Source of the DNA: Olsenella sp. Marseille-P4559
GTDB lineage: Bacteria > Actinomycetota > Coriobacteriia > Coriobacteriales > Atopobiaceae
NCBI RefSeq assembly: GCF_900605015.1
Contig: NZ_LR027573.1
Location: 761,135 to 825,134, forward strand
Length of the DNA stretch: 64,000 nucleotides
Direction of reading: 5' to 3'
The position numbers and the translations under genes were made by a program. The notes under the pieces were generated by a model that saw only the letters and a list, made by a program, of their open reading frames with translations, made no database searches and was not told the DNA's origin. Of the stretch, positions 1-10,544 are shown in pieces. Positions within the stretch are counted from its first letter, which is position 1. Every line of letters starts with the position of its first letter.

Positions 1-70
1 GATGGTTCCGTGGTGTCCGATGACGTCGAGAAGGCGCGCAGGCCGGAGATGCGCCTTGCGGGTCGGGAGC

Positions 71-1564
71 CTAGCCTACTACCGTAAGCGCGTAGCCCAT
101 GGGGCCCTCCGATATCGTCCATGCGATGCGTGTTGCGGCCCGGATGAGCGCGGCGTCGTGGGAGACGAGCAGCAGCGCCCCGGGGAAGGCCGCGAGCAGG
201 CGCTCCAGGGCCTCGATGGACCCGAGGTCGAGGTGGTTCGTAGGCTCGTCCATCACGACGAGCTCCGGTGCACCCAGGATCCCAAGGGCGAGCATGAGCT
301 TGCGCATCTCGCCGGGGCTGACGTCGCCGCCCTCCAGGATGCGCTCCGGCTCTGAGTTGAGCCGCGCCACAACGGAGAGCACGCGACCACGGTCGGTGCT
401 GCCCAGGTCGGCCAGGGCGTCCATCGCCGACCGCCGCTGGGGCCGCGTGGGCTCCTGGGGGACGTAGAGGACCCTCATCGCATCGGGCAGGCTCTCCACG
501 ATGCGCCTGACGAGCGTCGTCTTTCCGCTGCCGTTGTCGCCGACCAGCCCGATGTGGTCGGTGCTGCCGATGTAGAGGGTGGGCACCGCCAGCGCTGCCC
601 CACCGCCGAGGGGGATGACGGCCTCCTCCATGCGCAGCAGCACCTTGCGCTCACTCGGAGTTGTGTCGAGCCAGACGTCGGACTCGTAGCGCCTCTCGAC
701 CCGCACGGCATCGAGCCTGCCCGCCGCGTCGGAGAGCCGGGCCTCCATGCGCGATGAGAGCCTTCCGGCCTTCCCGTCCTGCCCAGAGACGATGAAGCGC
801 CGCCGCTTCTCGCGGGCATCGCTGTCGTTCTTGGCAGCATGCTTCCCGCTCCTGCGCGACACGACCCGCGACGCCTCCTCGCGCCGGCGCTGGGCCTCGC
901 GCTCGAGACGCTCCCTCTCCCTACGCGCCGACTCGCGGGCGCGCGTCGCGCTGTCGCGCTCGAGCTCGGCCTGGCCCGACCCCTGCGTGTAGCCACCCGG
1001 CCGCATGGTGGCCGACCCCCTCGAGACGAACAGGCACTGCGTGCAGAGCGCGTCCAGCAGCTCCCTGTCATGCGAGACGAGAAGGCCGATTCCCCCAAAG
1101 CGCGAGAGGGCCTCGGATATGGCATGACGGGTCGTCGCGTCAACGTGGTTGGTCGGCTCGTCCACGGCCAGGACGTCGGGCCGCGCCCACAGGGCGCAGG
1201 CCACCTGCAGGCGCTTCTGCTGGCCGCCGGAGAGCGTGTCGTAGCGCCACGCCCATCCGTCGTCTATGCGCAGCTCGTCCCGGAGCCGCACGGCGGTCCC
1301 ATCGTAGGCCAGCGCGAAGTCCTCAAGGTCGTCCGGCGGGCGGGTGGCGTCCTGGGCGCAGTAGCGGGCCACGAGCGCAGGGGCAACACTTCCGGCATCC
1401 GGGCGCATGACGTTACAGGCCACGAGCGCGAGCGTGGTCTTGCCACACCCGTTGTCGCCGACGATGCCGGTCCATCCCTGCGGGAACGTGGCCGTCACCC
1501 CACACAGGGCCGGCTCGGGCGACGCGGGGTATGTGTATGTGACGTTCGACAGGTTGAGCTGCAT
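71..1564 (-). CDS. ABC-F family ATP-binding protein (ribosome-protection type)
   Basis: A 497-residue protein with two complete ABC ATPase cassettes and no membrane segment, the ABC-F layout. Cassette 1 has Walker A GDNGCGKTT (about residue 36), signature LSGGQQKR and Walker B AVDEPTNH. Cassette 2 has Walker A GDNGSGKTT, a divergent signature VSPGEMRKL and VMDEPTNHLD. A long charged Arg/Glu-rich linker (about residues 195-290) joins them; in ABC-F factors this linker reaches into the ribosomal E site. Members act on stalled or drug-bound ribosomes rather than as transporters. The start is supported by a CGGAGG ribosome-binding site just upstream. Whether it gives antibiotic resistance or does housekeeping work cannot be told from sequence alone. 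The gene appears complete and points out of the window. Confidence 0.9.
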   Translation of the reverse strand: MQLNLSNVTYTYPASPEPALCGVTATFPQGWTGIVGDNGCGKTTLALVACNVMRPDAGSVAPALVARYCAQDATRPPDDLEDFALAYDGTAVRLRDELRIDDGWAWRYDTLSGGQQKRLQVACALWARPDVLAVDEPTNHVDATTRHAISEALSRFGGIGLLVSHDRELLDALCTQCLFVSRGSATMRPGGYTQGSGQAELERDSATRARESARRERERLEREAQRRREEASRVVSRRSGKHAAKNDSDAREKRRRFIVSGQDGKAGRLSSRMEARLSDAAGRLDAVRVERRYESDVWLDTTPSERKVLLRMEEAVIPLGGGAALAVPTLYIGSTDHIGLVGDNGSGKTTLVRRIVESLPDAMRVLYVPQEPTRPQRRSAMDALADLGSTDRGRVLSVVARLNSEPERILEGGDVSPGEMRKLMLALGILGAPELVVMDEPTNHLDLGSIEALERLLAAFPGALLLVSHDAALIRAATRIAWTISEGPMGYALTVVG

Positions 1565-2125
1565 GGGGCCTCCGGTCTCGGCGGGAGGCCATGCGAGCGT
1601 GGCAAGGCGTCTTGATGGAACCTATCGGGGGCGCCCGGCTCGAAATGGGCATGCAATCGCGATGCTGCACCCGTGGGCATGGCCGCCAGCGCGTGGGTCT
1701 GGTCGTGGGTGTCTTGTGGGCATCGCTAGTTCCTCATGCACCTGGGCCCTTCTCGCACCGGCGCTTGCCAAAGGCCCCGGCTTGCTCTCGATGTACCCAT
1801 TGTAGACCGTTGGGGCACGTGGGGCACAGAGGGATGGAACCTGTGCAGTACACAAAGTATTCTTCCTTTTAGACTCCGTCAGTACGCAAGGCTCCGAACA
1901 ACTGCCGCCTTACAGACCGATGGGAACTCTGAGGCAGACCATCCCGTCCTTGAACCTGCCCCATACGTTCCGAGCCACCACGGGCTCGCTCGGCCAGAGG
2001 GACATGCTGCGATTTCAGCCAGCCTTCGACATGGTGACCAGGTGGAAGGGTGGACACCCCAGCTCCACACAGCGCGCAACGGGGTAGGCTGGTCGCGTAG
2101 GGAGTCGCGACCGAGGGGAACCACC
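1565..2125. other. intergenic region, no gene recognised
   Basis: About 560 bases between the divergent ABC-F and flavin reductase-like genes. Short open frames exist on both strands, but none has a recognisable domain or a convincing ribosome-binding site. It presumably holds the promoters of both neighbours. An AT-richer patch around 1850-1875 is the most promoter-like stretch, but I cannot assign -35/-10 boxes. Confidence 0.4.
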
Positions 2126-2671
2126 ATGGAGCGTCAGCACATCGATCCGTTCGAGCACGCAGGCACGATCACGCGGGCGAACCCCGGGGGCATCCTGCTC
2201 ACCACCAAGGCAGGCGGCGAGGTTGACACCATGGTGATCGGGTGGGGTCTCATCGGCACGCTCTGGGGCAAGCCCACCTTCACCGCCTTCGTCCGCACGA
2301 GCCGCCACACGCATGCGCTGCTCGAGGAGAACCCGGAGTTCACCGTCAACGTTCCCCTTGAGGGGGAGCGTCTGGACAGAGATGTCCTCGCCGTCGCCGG
2401 CACCAAGAGCGGTCGCAGCGTGGACAAGGTGGACGAGCTGGGCCTGACCCTGGTGGACGGCAGCACGGTGGACGTCCCCGCGATCGCCGAGGTGCCGCTG
2501 ACGCTGGAGTGCAGGGTCATGTACCAGCAGCTGATGGACAAGGGCTCCGTCCCCGAGGACATACAGGAGCGCTTCTACCCCGCCGACGTCACCGACATCG
2601 ATAAGGGCGGCAACTGCTACTACCACGTCATCTATTACGGCGAGATCGTGGACAGCTACATCGTGCGGTAG
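2126..2671 (+). CDS. flavin reductase-like / FMN-binding split-barrel protein
   Basis: 181 residues. The N-terminal part (PGGILLTTKAGGEVDTMVIGWG, then TFTAFVRTSRHT and ENPEFTVNVP) matches the flavin reductase-like split barrel, which binds FMN and usually reduces flavin or handles a flavoprotein partner. The frame is open upstream, but the start at 2126 is chosen because a GAGGGGAA ribosome-binding site sits just before it. The next gene, a nitroreductase, begins 27 bases downstream on the same strand, so the two probably form a small flavoprotein redox operon. Substrate unknown. Confidence 0.8.
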   Translation: MERQHIDPFEHAGTITRANPGGILLTTKAGGEVDTMVIGWGLIGTLWGKPTFTAFVRTSRHTHALLEENPEFTVNVPLEGERLDRDVLAVAGTKSGRSVDKVDELGLTLVDGSTVDVPAIAEVPLTLECRVMYQQLMDKGSVPEDIQERFYPADVTDIDKGGNCYYHVIYYGEIVDSYIVR

Positions 2672-2698
2672 GAAAGGCACCAAGACGAGGAGGCCCTC

Positions 2699-3211
2699 AT
2701 GGAGTTTGCGGAAGTCATCAGAGATCGCTATTCCTGCAAGAAGTTTGGCGACAAGGCGATTAGCGAAGAGGAGCTGGACGCGATCCTGGAGGCCGGACGC
2801 CTCGCGCCGACCGCCAAGAACCTCCAGGAGCAGAGGGTCTACGTGCTCGAGTCCGACGGGGCGTTGGCGCGGTTCGACGAGGTCTGCCCCTGCCGCTACG
2901 GTGCCCCCACCGTCCTGCTCGTGGCGTTCGACAGCACCAACGTCTTCACCTATCCGGGCGGCGTGCGCGATTCCGGCATAGAGGACGCGAGCATCGTGGC
3001 CACGCACATGCTGCTTGCCGCGCAGAGCCTGGGTGTGGACAGTTGCTGGATCAATCGTTTTGACCCCCAGAGGATGGCCGAGGCGTTGGGGCTTCCGAGC
3101 AACGAGGTCGTCCTGATGGCCCTCGACCTGGGCCATGCCGCCGAAGGGACAGGGCCCCTACCCAATCACGCCAGCAGGAAGCCGCTTTCCGAGACCGTCA
3201 TCCACAGGTAG
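2699..3211 (+). CDS. nitroreductase family protein
   Basis: 170 residues with the nitroreductase fold signature. The N-terminal RDRYSCKKFGDKAI has the Arg/Ser/Arg-type FMN-phosphate contact region, followed by LEAGRLAPTAKNLQ. The central VATHMLLAAQSLGVDSCWI and C-terminal LGHAAEG are typical of short FMN-dependent oxidoreductases. These enzymes use NAD(P)H to reduce nitroaromatics, quinones or flavins in the cytoplasm. It directly follows the flavin reductase-like gene and is likely co-transcribed with it. The physiological substrate cannot be deduced. Confidence 0.88.
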   Translation: MEFAEVIRDRYSCKKFGDKAISEEELDAILEAGRLAPTAKNLQEQRVYVLESDGALARFDEVCPCRYGAPTVLLVAFDSTNVFTYPGGVRDSGIEDASIVATHMLLAAQSLGVDSCWINRFDPQRMAEALGLPSNEVVLMALDLGHAAEGTGPLPNHASRKPLSETVIHR

Positions 3212-3324
3212 GCCGCAGATAGCCCCAGCCGCGTTACTCCATCGCGGCGCAGAAGCTATAGGGACTGCTCGTGCTACAAGGATGGCCCGTCACGAATGAC
3301 GGACGCGACACAGCTCGTTCGAGC

Positions 3325-3942
3325 TTATGTGAGGCCACCTCCAGCAAGGGCGCTTATCCTATAGAGGTCGTCCTCATAGAACATGATGCAGTCCTTTTTG
3401 CTGCTGCCTTTAAGCACAAGCAGGACGTTATATACGTCTGGATAAGGCGAGATCATACCCATACAGGCCATCCCAAACATCATTCCGTTGAGAAGATGGT
3501 TCGCAGGCGGCGAAAAGAGAAATGCCGCCAGGGGGACAAGCCCAAGCATATAAGGCAGCAGGCACATCTGTATGAAACGACGTCTCTTCATCGGGTATGA
3601 CGCAAGTGCCACGAATACGAGCTTCCCCCTCATCTTTCCCACCGTAACGCTCGCCTCTTTGGGATAGACAATCGCGTGGAGCAGCTCGTGGACAACCAGC
3701 AGGAGACATCCCGTAGCACAGCCAGCAAAAATCCCCCAAGGCGATACGACCGCCTCATGGCACGCACGTGTCTTCGCAAAAACGATTCCAGTCATCAGGA
3801 GGCAGAGCGCAACGGCAATTGGGGCCGCGGCCCTCATCATTGTGTCGTCGGAAGAGGGGCTTTCGATCCTAACTGCCCCCTCAGGCACACTTTCCCTCTG
3901 CAGTGATGAGACGTCTTCTATACTCCAATCAAATCGAATCAT
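3325..3942 (-). CDS. DUF3267 putative membrane zinc metalloprotease
   Basis: 205 residues with several hydrophobic segments. The diagnostic feature is VHELLHAIVYP near the middle, an HExxH zinc site inside a membrane segment, with SPYPDVYN near the C-terminus. That combination is the DUF3267 (putative zincin peptidase) pattern. It is predicted to sit in the cytoplasmic membrane; substrates of the family are unknown. The start is uncertain because the purine-rich stretch lies almost against the ATG. It is transcribed divergently from the restriction island and may mark its left border. Confidence 0.75.
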   Translation of the reverse strand: MIRFDWSIEDVSSLQRESVPEGAVRIESPSSDDTMMRAAAPIAVALCLLMTGIVFAKTRACHEAVVSPWGIFAGCATGCLLLVVHELLHAIVYPKEASVTVGKMRGKLVFVALASYPMKRRRFIQMCLLPYMLGLVPLAAFLFSPPANHLLNGMMFGMACMGMISPYPDVYNVLLVLKGSSKKDCIMFYEDDLYRISALAGGGLT

Positions 3943-4129
3943 TTCCTTGCTCGCTTATCATGTGCTCAGAGTGATTGCCCTGTCTCATACTTTACATGCT
4001 TACCATCATCCAAGCCGCGACGGTGGCACCCTCGCTACTATCCTTTATGTGCTCTCTCATGTCCCCTCCCTCACCTACAATTGAAAGGGTGCGCCAACGG
4101 GTGAGGCACACATAGGTGAGGGAGTTCGC

Positions 4130-7100
4130 ATGTCCACAGCAGAGCAACAAAAGATAACCGGAATCTTCGATGTACTTAGCTACATAGAACGTATGTCAAA
4201 GTCTACCAAGGAGAGAGGCGACCTGTGGGAACGCGTCACCGCATGGTACCTACGCAACGATCCGCAGTCCCAACAGACGATGGGACGCGTGTGGCTGTGG
4301 TCCGACCCGGCCAACCCACTCCATAACGGACAGGATACAGGCATCGACATCGTCTGCGAGGACAGGGACAGCAAAGGCCGCTTTTGGGCCGTCCAGTGCA
4401 AGAACTACGACCCCACACACGAGCTCACCTACAAGGAGCTCTCCACCTTCTTCGCAAAGGTGGAGGCCAACCCAAAATACAGTGGCTACGTCGTGGCAAG
4501 CGCCTCTGACGCACTCTCTTCCAATGTCGAAAGTCACATCCTGCAGCTGCAGCAGAACACGGGCATCACGACCGAGCTACTCACTCCAACCGAGATGGCC
4601 AAGTCCAACGTCGACTGGTCGCACTGCCTCACGAACTCCACGTTCGATCGCGTGACTTTCGACCCTAGGCCGCACCAGGCTCGTGCCATCCGCCAAATCA
4701 ACGTCTCGCTCGAGATGCACGACCGCTGCAAGGCCATCATGGCCTGCGGCACGGGCAAGACGCTCATGTCGCTCAGGCTTGCCGAGGATCGTTGTCCGCA
4801 CGGCCTCGTGCTCTTCGGTGCGCCCTCCATCGCGCTCGTATCGCAGGCGATGCGCGAATGGACGAACCAGTCGCGCGAGAGCCTGCGCACGCTCGTGGTG
4901 TGCTCCGACGCCAAGGCATCCAAGGTGAGGGAAGACACCATCCTAGACAGCGTCGCCGACCTTTCCTATCCCGCCAACACCGACCCGTCGTCGCTCGTCG
5001 CGCGCTACCGGCAGATACACGCGGACGACCCCAGGGCTATGGTCGCTGTCTTTTGTACCTACCAGTCCATGCAGGTCATCCAAGATGCGCAAGGCATAGG
5101 TCTGCCGGCGTTCGACCTCGCCATCTGCGACGAGGCACACAGGACGACGGGCGTGCGCACGCCCGATATGACGGATGACGAAGTATCAGCCTTCCAGATC
5201 GTGAACGACGGCGCCCGCATCCGAGCAGCCAAACGCGTCTACATGACGGCGACCCCGCGCATTTACGGAGACAAAGTCAAGCAAAAGGCCAAGGAGACCG
5301 CCTCTACGCTCTGCTCTATGGATGACGAGGAGACCTACGGTCCTGTTGCCTACAACCTGCCGTTTGCCGAGGCGGTGGAAAAGCGTCTGCTCTGCGACTA
5401 TCGCGTTGTCGTGCTCGCCGTGAGCGAGGAGGATGTCCCAGAGAACATCCAGCGCCTCATTTCCGATGGGTCGGAACTGAGGGTGGATGACGCGGCTAAG
5501 ATCATCGGTACGTACAAGGGTCTCGCCAACCATGGTGTCGCGGCACAGGAGCGCCTGAATCTTGCTGAGGGCGACGAGGCGGATATCACCCCGGACTTCC
5601 TCCTCATCGATGATCTGCTTGACATCGATGAGCCTGATGACAGCCTCACTGAAGGCGTCAAGCCGCTCCATCGCGCCGTGGGGTTCTGCGGACGCATCTC
5701 CGACTCCAAGCGCATCGACAGGGCATTCAAGCAGGTTGTCGAGCACTACGTCAACGAAACCGGTGACGACCAGGGGCTCACGTGCATGCTCGACCACGTG
5801 GACGGCAGCATGGACTCGAGAGAGCGGGCCTCCAAGCTCGAGTGGCTTGCATCTGGTGACGCCGCAGACGAGTGTCGCATCCTCACTAACGCGCGCTGCC
5901 TTGCCGAAGGCGTGGATGTGCCCTCGCTTGATGCCGTCATCTTCTTCGCCCCACGCAAGAGCGAGGTGGACGTCGTCCAAGCGGTTGGCCGTGTCATGCG
6001 CACCTTCAAAGACAACGCCACGGGTGCGGAAAAGGAGCTGGGCTACATCATCCTTCCCGTGGTGATTCCTGCGCATATGACACCCGAACAGGCTCTCAAC
6101 AACTCGCGGACCTTCGACGTTGTGTGGAAGGTACTCCAGGCCCTGCGCTCACACGATGAGCGCATGGACGCTTATGTGAATTCCATCCCGTTCAGAACTG
6201 CCAAGAAGGGCAGCGGTACCGGGGCAAACGGTCGCAATGCCATTGGAAGGCCTGCGCAGGAAGGCATGCAACCGGGCCAGGGCACTCTCGACCTCGACTT
6301 CGGCTCCACCGACCTCGAGCGTGCCGTCTACGCCAAGATGGTGGACAGGTGTGGCACCAAGGTCTACTGGGATGCCTGGGCAGACGACGTGGCGCACATC
6401 GCGGAACACTATGTAGCGCAGATTGGGACAGCGCTCAAGAAGAGTGCCGGTGCCCGTGCGGGCTTCGACAAGTTCTTGCGTAGCCTGCGCGCATCGCTCA
6501 ATCCCGGCATCAAGTCGGATGATGCCGTGCAAATGGTCGCCCAGCACATGATCACGCTACCCGTCTTTGATGCCCTCTTCGGCGACTACAAGTTCGCAGG
6601 CTCGAACCCCGTCTCGGTGGCAATCACCGACTTCCTCGCCACGCTCGAAGGCGAGGGCGTGGGTGAGATGGGCCGCGATGACCGTCGCGAGCTCGATGAC
6701 CTCTACGACTCCGTGCGTCGCCGCACCCGCGTGGCACGCACCGACGCCAACCGTCAGGAGCTCATCAAGGATCTCTACAACGACTTCTTCTCGAAGGCAT
6801 TCAAGGCGACCTCCGAGAAGCTCGGCATCGTCTACACGCCTGTCGAGATAGTGGACTACATGCTCCACATAGCCGACCGTACGATGAGGAGGGAATTTGG
6901 ACGAGGCATCGCCGATGCAGGCGTGCACATACTCGACCCGTTCGCAGGGACGGGCTCCTACATGGCCGAGCTCATCAGCGACCCCAAGCTTATTCCGGTA
7001 GACCGGCTCAAAGACAAGTACACACGCGAACTGCACTCCAACGAGATTCTCCTTCTGGCCTACTACATCATGGTCGTAAACATCGAGTACGCCTATCACG

Positions 7101-9136
7101 AGCGCATGGGAGGAAGCTACGAACCCTTCCCGGGAGCGGTACTCACTGACACCTTCCAGATGTACGAAAGTGACGACGAGCTCGACCTGGGCCTGTTCGT
7201 CGAGAACTCGGAGCGCGTACTCGCTCAGCAGGAGCAGGACATCTTCCTGGCAATCGGCAACCCGCCCTACTCCGCAGGCCAGAGCAACGCCAACGACGAC
7301 AACGCCAACGAGCACTACCCGATGCTGGAGCAGCGGATCAGGAAGACCTATGCTTCGCAGAGTGAGGCAAACTTAAAGAATTCCCTCTATGACTCCTACA
7401 TCGAGGCGTTCCGTTGGGCATCCGACCGCATCGGTGAGGAGGGCATCGTCTGCTATGTCTCGAATGCGGGATGGCTGCGCTCCGACGCAGGAGCGGGCGT
7501 ACGTCGTTGTTTTGTGGAAGAGTTCAACTCCATCTACGTATTCGACCTGCTGGGAAACCAGAGAACACAGGGCGAGGAATCGAGACGCCAGGGTGGCAAG
7601 GTATTCGGTTCGGGCTCACGTGCGCCCATCGCCATCACCATGCTCGTGAAGAACCCAAAGTCGAGCGAGCAAGGAGCCATCCACTACGTCTCCGTGGGCG
7701 AGTACAAAACCCAGGCGGAGAAGCTCCAGGTTGTTGCGAGCTATATCGACAAGGAACCTGTATGGCAGACACTCACGATGGACAAGCATGGCGACTGGTT
7801 AGACAAGCGCGATGACAGTTTCTATGAAATGGCCCCGATGGGAGTTTGGGATTGTTCAAAGAAGACTGATAAAGGGCTTTTCTCAATTTGGTCGAGGGGA
7901 CTGACCACAAGTCGTGACTCATGGATGATTGGTTTTTCTAATCAAACTGTCATCGATAACATGAACAAAATGATTGCTAATTATAATCACCAAGTCCGAC
8001 AGTATATTCTCAACGGCCCTTCATTTGAAATCGATAGGTCTAAGGACAGAATTTCATAGACAGATGGCCTTGAGTCTATGCTGCAAAAAGGGAACGAGTT
8101 GACCTCTTCATCAGAGACAAGAGCAATACAGTATCGTCCATTCGTCAAAGAACAAATATATGTTGCCGACTACCCGCTCGTACACCGCCCTTATCTCCAA
8201 CCGAAACTCTTCCCGCTCATAGCACCGCACGAGACTGCGCCGAATGTGGTTATTGATACGGGTGAACGTGGCACGTTCATAAGTAATATCCTGCCCGACC
8301 TCGAGCTGAACCATCATGGACAATGCTTCCCACTTTTCTGGTACGAGAGGGACGAGGATAACAAGCTCTTCGCCGCTGAAGGCGAGAAGGTCGTACGCGA
8401 TGCATGGGGTGGGCGCTACGTGCGCCATGACGGCATTACCGACCAGACGCTCGACGTGTTCCGCCATGCATATCCCTTAGCGTTCGCGACGCGTACGAAG
8501 AAGGATGGTGGTACGCAGATCTCCAAGGAGGATATTTTCTACTACATCTATGGCGTGCTCCACTCACCCGATTATCGTAGACGTTTTGCTGCGAACCTTG
8601 CGAAGGAGCTACCGAGGATTCCACTTGCCCGTGAGCTTGAAGCGTTCTCGCGCGCGGGGCGTGCCCTGGCCAAACTGCACCTGAACTATGAGAGCATTGA
8701 TCCGTGGCCCAATCTTGTTGTGGAAGGCGTGCTCCCTGGCATGGATCCAGGGCGCGTGGTGAAGCTCGCATGGGGCAAGAGGCGCGATCCCGAGACTGGC
8801 AAGAAGGTCAACGACTACACGCGGCTCGTCTACAACAAGAACGTCACCGTCTCGAACATCCCAGAGGCCGCCAATGACTACAAGGTGAATGGCCGTAGTC
8901 CGCTGGAGTGGATGGTTGACCGCTACCAAGTGAAGACCGACAAGGCGACGGGCATCACCAACGATCCCAACAACTACAGTGATGATCCGCGCTATATCCT
9001 CGACCTCATCGGGCGTCTGGTCACGGTGTCGATGCGCACACAGGAGGTCGTAGCTGGGCTTCCGGATATCAATGAAGTTGAGCATCCGGCCTGTTGGCCA
9101 ACGGCGTGGGGACAGACACAGCATGAGTTAGATTAG
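4130..9136 (+). pseudogene. Type ISP single-chain restriction-modification enzyme, interrupted by an in-frame TAG
   Basis: About 1668 codons in one frame, the size of Type ISP enzymes (LlaGI/LlaBIII type). Domains in order: an Mrr-like nuclease (GIDIVCE...WAVQCKNY, residues about 66-92); an SF2 helicase-translocase with Walker A ACGTGKT (about 205), DEAH box CDEAHRT (about 333), MTATPR (about 372) and QAVGRVMR (about 618); an N6-adenine methylase with DPFAGTGSY (about 936) and NPPY (about 1044); then a C-terminal target-recognition region. A TAG at 8057-8059 interrupts the frame; downstream sequence remains open and homologous-looking to 9136, with a possible internal ATG at 8078. The stop falls in the recognition region, so the enzyme is probably inactive unless suppressed or complemented by the downstream piece. 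Start at 4130 follows a GGTGAGGG site. First gene of a co-directional defence island. Confidence 0.85.
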
Positions 9137-9156
9137 AAAAGCAAAGGGACACGTTG

Positions 9157-10479
9157 ATGAGCCAAGAAGTTCGTAACATACCGATAGATCAGCTGCACAT
9201 GTGGACGGAGAACCCCAGGGATCCTGTCGATGCGTCCGCAACCGATAGGGACATCATTCTGCGGGCCATAGACAACGAGAGTGGAAACTGGGAACTCGAC
9301 AAGATGCTCTCGGAAATTGGCGATGAGTACTACTACAACGAGATTCCCACAGTCGTTGAGATAAACAATCGCTATATTGTGTACGACGGAAACAGGCGCC
9401 TTGCGGTAATCAAGTGTCTCAAGAATTCGGAGCTGTACTCCATCGCCACAAACCGTCTACCTATATTCAACGCCCCTCTCGCGCTCGCATCGCTCGACTC
9501 CCTCCCATGCAATGTGTGCGACCTCGAAACCGCCCTCACCATCGTGGAGAGAACCCATGCGAGTTCAGGCAGATGGGGGAAACTCCAATACGAGCAATTT
9601 CTCCACGTACATAGGAATGCTCCAAAGGGAAGGCTCATGGCCCTAGATGAAGCAGGGGGTGGCATCGTATCAAGGACACCAAAACTAAACGGGGAGTACG
9701 TTCAGCAAAGGCTACTCTCAGAGTCAAGTCTTAATCCGGTCGGCCTATCTATCAAGAATGGTAAATTATTTTCGAGTCTCAGCGAAGAAGAGAGCCGTCA
9801 CATCATCGAGGACATAGCCAGAGTCATGGAGGAAGGCCTAAGCAAGGCTCGCAAGAACCCAGGAGACCTCAAGGGCGCCCTCGTCGAGTTAGACCATGAC
9901 CGATATATCAATGCCATCTCATACAATCCCGAGTCATCGCATCAGGTGACACCACCGACCGAAGCAGCGCCACACGATACCGGCAATGCCAACTCCCGCG
10001 CAAAAACAAGACGCCTTCCCGTGCAAGCACATAGACACGAGAAGATATTCGGTGGGTCACTTCGCCCAAAGGGCAACCGCTCGAATGAAATGTACCGCGC
10101 CATAGAGCAGGTCTATGCGATGTACTTAAGGGATACGATAAAGAACTCGCACCTGCTCCCATTCATCGGGTTCTCTATGCGCCTGCTCCTGGAAACCATA
10201 GCCCAAGAGTACTATGCAGCTCAAAATCCACCTTCGAATCACGGGGATAATGCTTGGAAGGACTTTGCGAAGGAAGTCGTGAAGCCTTTGCTAAGAAAGG
10301 CAGGCGATTCTAAGCTTCTGAACGACTTCAGTCTGGATCAGTCTTGGGTTGATGGGGACATGAACTTAGAAGCAATAGTAGGTAAATGGGCACATGGAAC
10401 TATGGATGCCGCCGAGATGAACATCATTAATTGCTCAAAGATTGCTGGGTATGTCATACGTCAGGTTTGGTCAAGATAG
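9157..10479 (+). CDS. ParB-like nuclease-domain protein of the restriction island
   Basis: 440 residues. The N-terminus (RNIPIDQLHMWTENPRDP, then YIVYDGNRRLAVIKCL at about 75-90) is the ParB/Srx-type fold with the GNRR nucleotide-contact motif. The rest has no domain I recognise, except a helical C-terminus. ATG 9157 is preferred over the TTG one codon earlier because AAAGGG lies about 8 bases before it. It begins 20 bases after the Type ISP gene and precedes an OLD-like ATPase, so it is probably part of the same defence operon. ParB-like proteins in such islands can be CTP-dependent switches or nucleases; no activity can be assigned here. Confidence 0.75.
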   Translation: MSQEVRNIPIDQLHMWTENPRDPVDASATDRDIILRAIDNESGNWELDKMLSEIGDEYYYNEIPTVVEINNRYIVYDGNRRLAVIKCLKNSELYSIATNRLPIFNAPLALASLDSLPCNVCDLETALTIVERTHASSGRWGKLQYEQFLHVHRNAPKGRLMALDEAGGGIVSRTPKLNGEYVQQRLLSESSLNPVGLSIKNGKLFSSLSEEESRHIIEDIARVMEEGLSKARKNPGDLKGALVELDHDRYINAISYNPESSHQVTPPTEAAPHDTGNANSRAKTRRLPVQAHRHEKIFGGSLRPKGNRSNEMYRAIEQVYAMYLRDTIKNSHLLPFIGFSMRLLLETIAQEYYAAQNPPSNHGDNAWKDFAKEVVKPLLRKAGDSKLLNDFSLDQSWVDGDMNLEAIVGKWAHGTMDAAEMNIINCSKIAGYVIRQVWSR

Positions 10480-10544
10480 CTAGTGTGAGGTTATTTATAC
10501 TGTTAGCAGGACGTACCATTGCATTGGAAGTGGAGCTAAAGTCG

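Noticed and set aside
4130..9136. BREX or DISARM system at the restriction island
   Set aside because: No PglX/PglZ/BrxL or DrmA-type genes; the nuclease-helicase-methylase single chain fits Type ISP instead.
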